A stretch of 5,973 nt of DNA from Lachnospiraceae bacterium (GTDB lineage: Bacteria > Bacillota > Clostridia > Lachnospirales > Lachnospiraceae). The DNA is taken from positions 1 to 5,973 of the forward strand of contig CAAEHZ010000426.1 of assembly GCA_900755865.1 (NCBI GenBank). The letters are read 5' to 3'. Made by a program: the position numbers and the translations under genes. Shown one piece after another: positions 5,868-5,973 of the stretch; the first letter of the stretch is position 1, and the number at the start of each line of letters is the position of its first letter. The notes under the pieces are model-generated. The model made no database searches, was not told the origin of the DNA, and saw nothing but the letters and a program-made list of their open reading frames with translations.

Positions 5868-5973
5868 ATGAAATTATCGGAAATTTTTAGACTGGTCTGG
5901 CTGAATCTTTCACAAAATAAATTTAAGGTGATTCTGACCTCCATCGGTATTGTCGTGGGTTCCGCAACAATCA
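5868..5973 (+). CDS. MacB/FtsX-family ABC transporter permease, N-terminal fragment (cut by window end)
   Basis: Thirty-five complete codons are visible. The protein starts with a short amphipathic cytoplasmic helix (MKLSEIFRLVWLNLSQ), followed by NKFKVILTSIGIVVG, the beginning of the first membrane helix. The N-K-x-K-x-x-L-T-x-x-G-I-x-x-G pattern is typical of the N-terminus of MacB/YknZ/LolC-type permeases. In the full-length family a large extracytoplasmic domain and three further membrane helices would follow. There is no ATPase domain in front, so this is the stand-alone permease type rather than fused MacB, and a separate ATP-binding subunit should be encoded nearby, presumably downstream. 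It is probably the inner-membrane partner of the three adaptors. Confidence 0.8.
   Translation, partial: MKLSEIFRLVWLNLSQNKFKVILTSIGIVVGSATI

Overview
The window reads as chromosomal DNA from a low-to-mid GC Gram-positive anaerobe, most likely a Clostridia/Lachnospiraceae-type gut bacterium. This is an inference from the strong GGAGG-type ribosome binding sites, tight co-directional packing, roughly balanced base composition, and Gly/Met/Ser-rich HlyD-like proteins beside a MacB-type permease. No marker gene fixes the taxon.

Layout, all on the + strand: (1) positions 1-525, the 3' part or nearly all of a gamma-class carbonic anhydrase-like hexapeptide-repeat protein; (2) a 99-base AT-rich gap (526-624) holding an imperfect dyad that may be the control region of the downstream cluster; (3) three consecutive membrane fusion (periplasmic adaptor, HlyD/AcrA/YknX-like) protein genes at 625-2271, 2268-4082 and 4141-5856, here called MFP1, MFP2 and MFP3; (4) from 5868 to the window end, the first 35 codons of a MacB/FtsX-family ABC transporter permease. 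The four genes from MFP1 onward look like one operon: MFP1 and MFP2 overlap by 4 bases (ATGA), MFP2 and MFP3 are 58 bases apart, and MFP3 and the permease are 11 bases apart.

The adaptors would be anchored by one N-terminal membrane helix each, project long alpha-helical hairpins outward, and work with the permease and an ATPase that must be encoded outside the window. This resembles a YknXYZ/MacAB-type exporter. The substrate cannot be read from the sequence; antimicrobial peptides or other toxic envelope-active compounds are family-based guesses.

The unusual point is the tandem triplication of adaptors and how the copies differ. MFP2 and MFP3 keep the full lipoyl, hairpin, beta-barrel and membrane-proximal layout. 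MFP1 stops after the beta-barrel and ends in a 12-residue tandem repeat. At the same place in the lipoyl domain MFP2 has a pure Asp/Glu run, MFP3 has an approximately 55-residue Ser/Gly/Met insert, and MFP1 has neither. This fits a heteromeric, subfunctionalised adaptor. No RNA genes, mobile elements or CRISPR arrays were seen.
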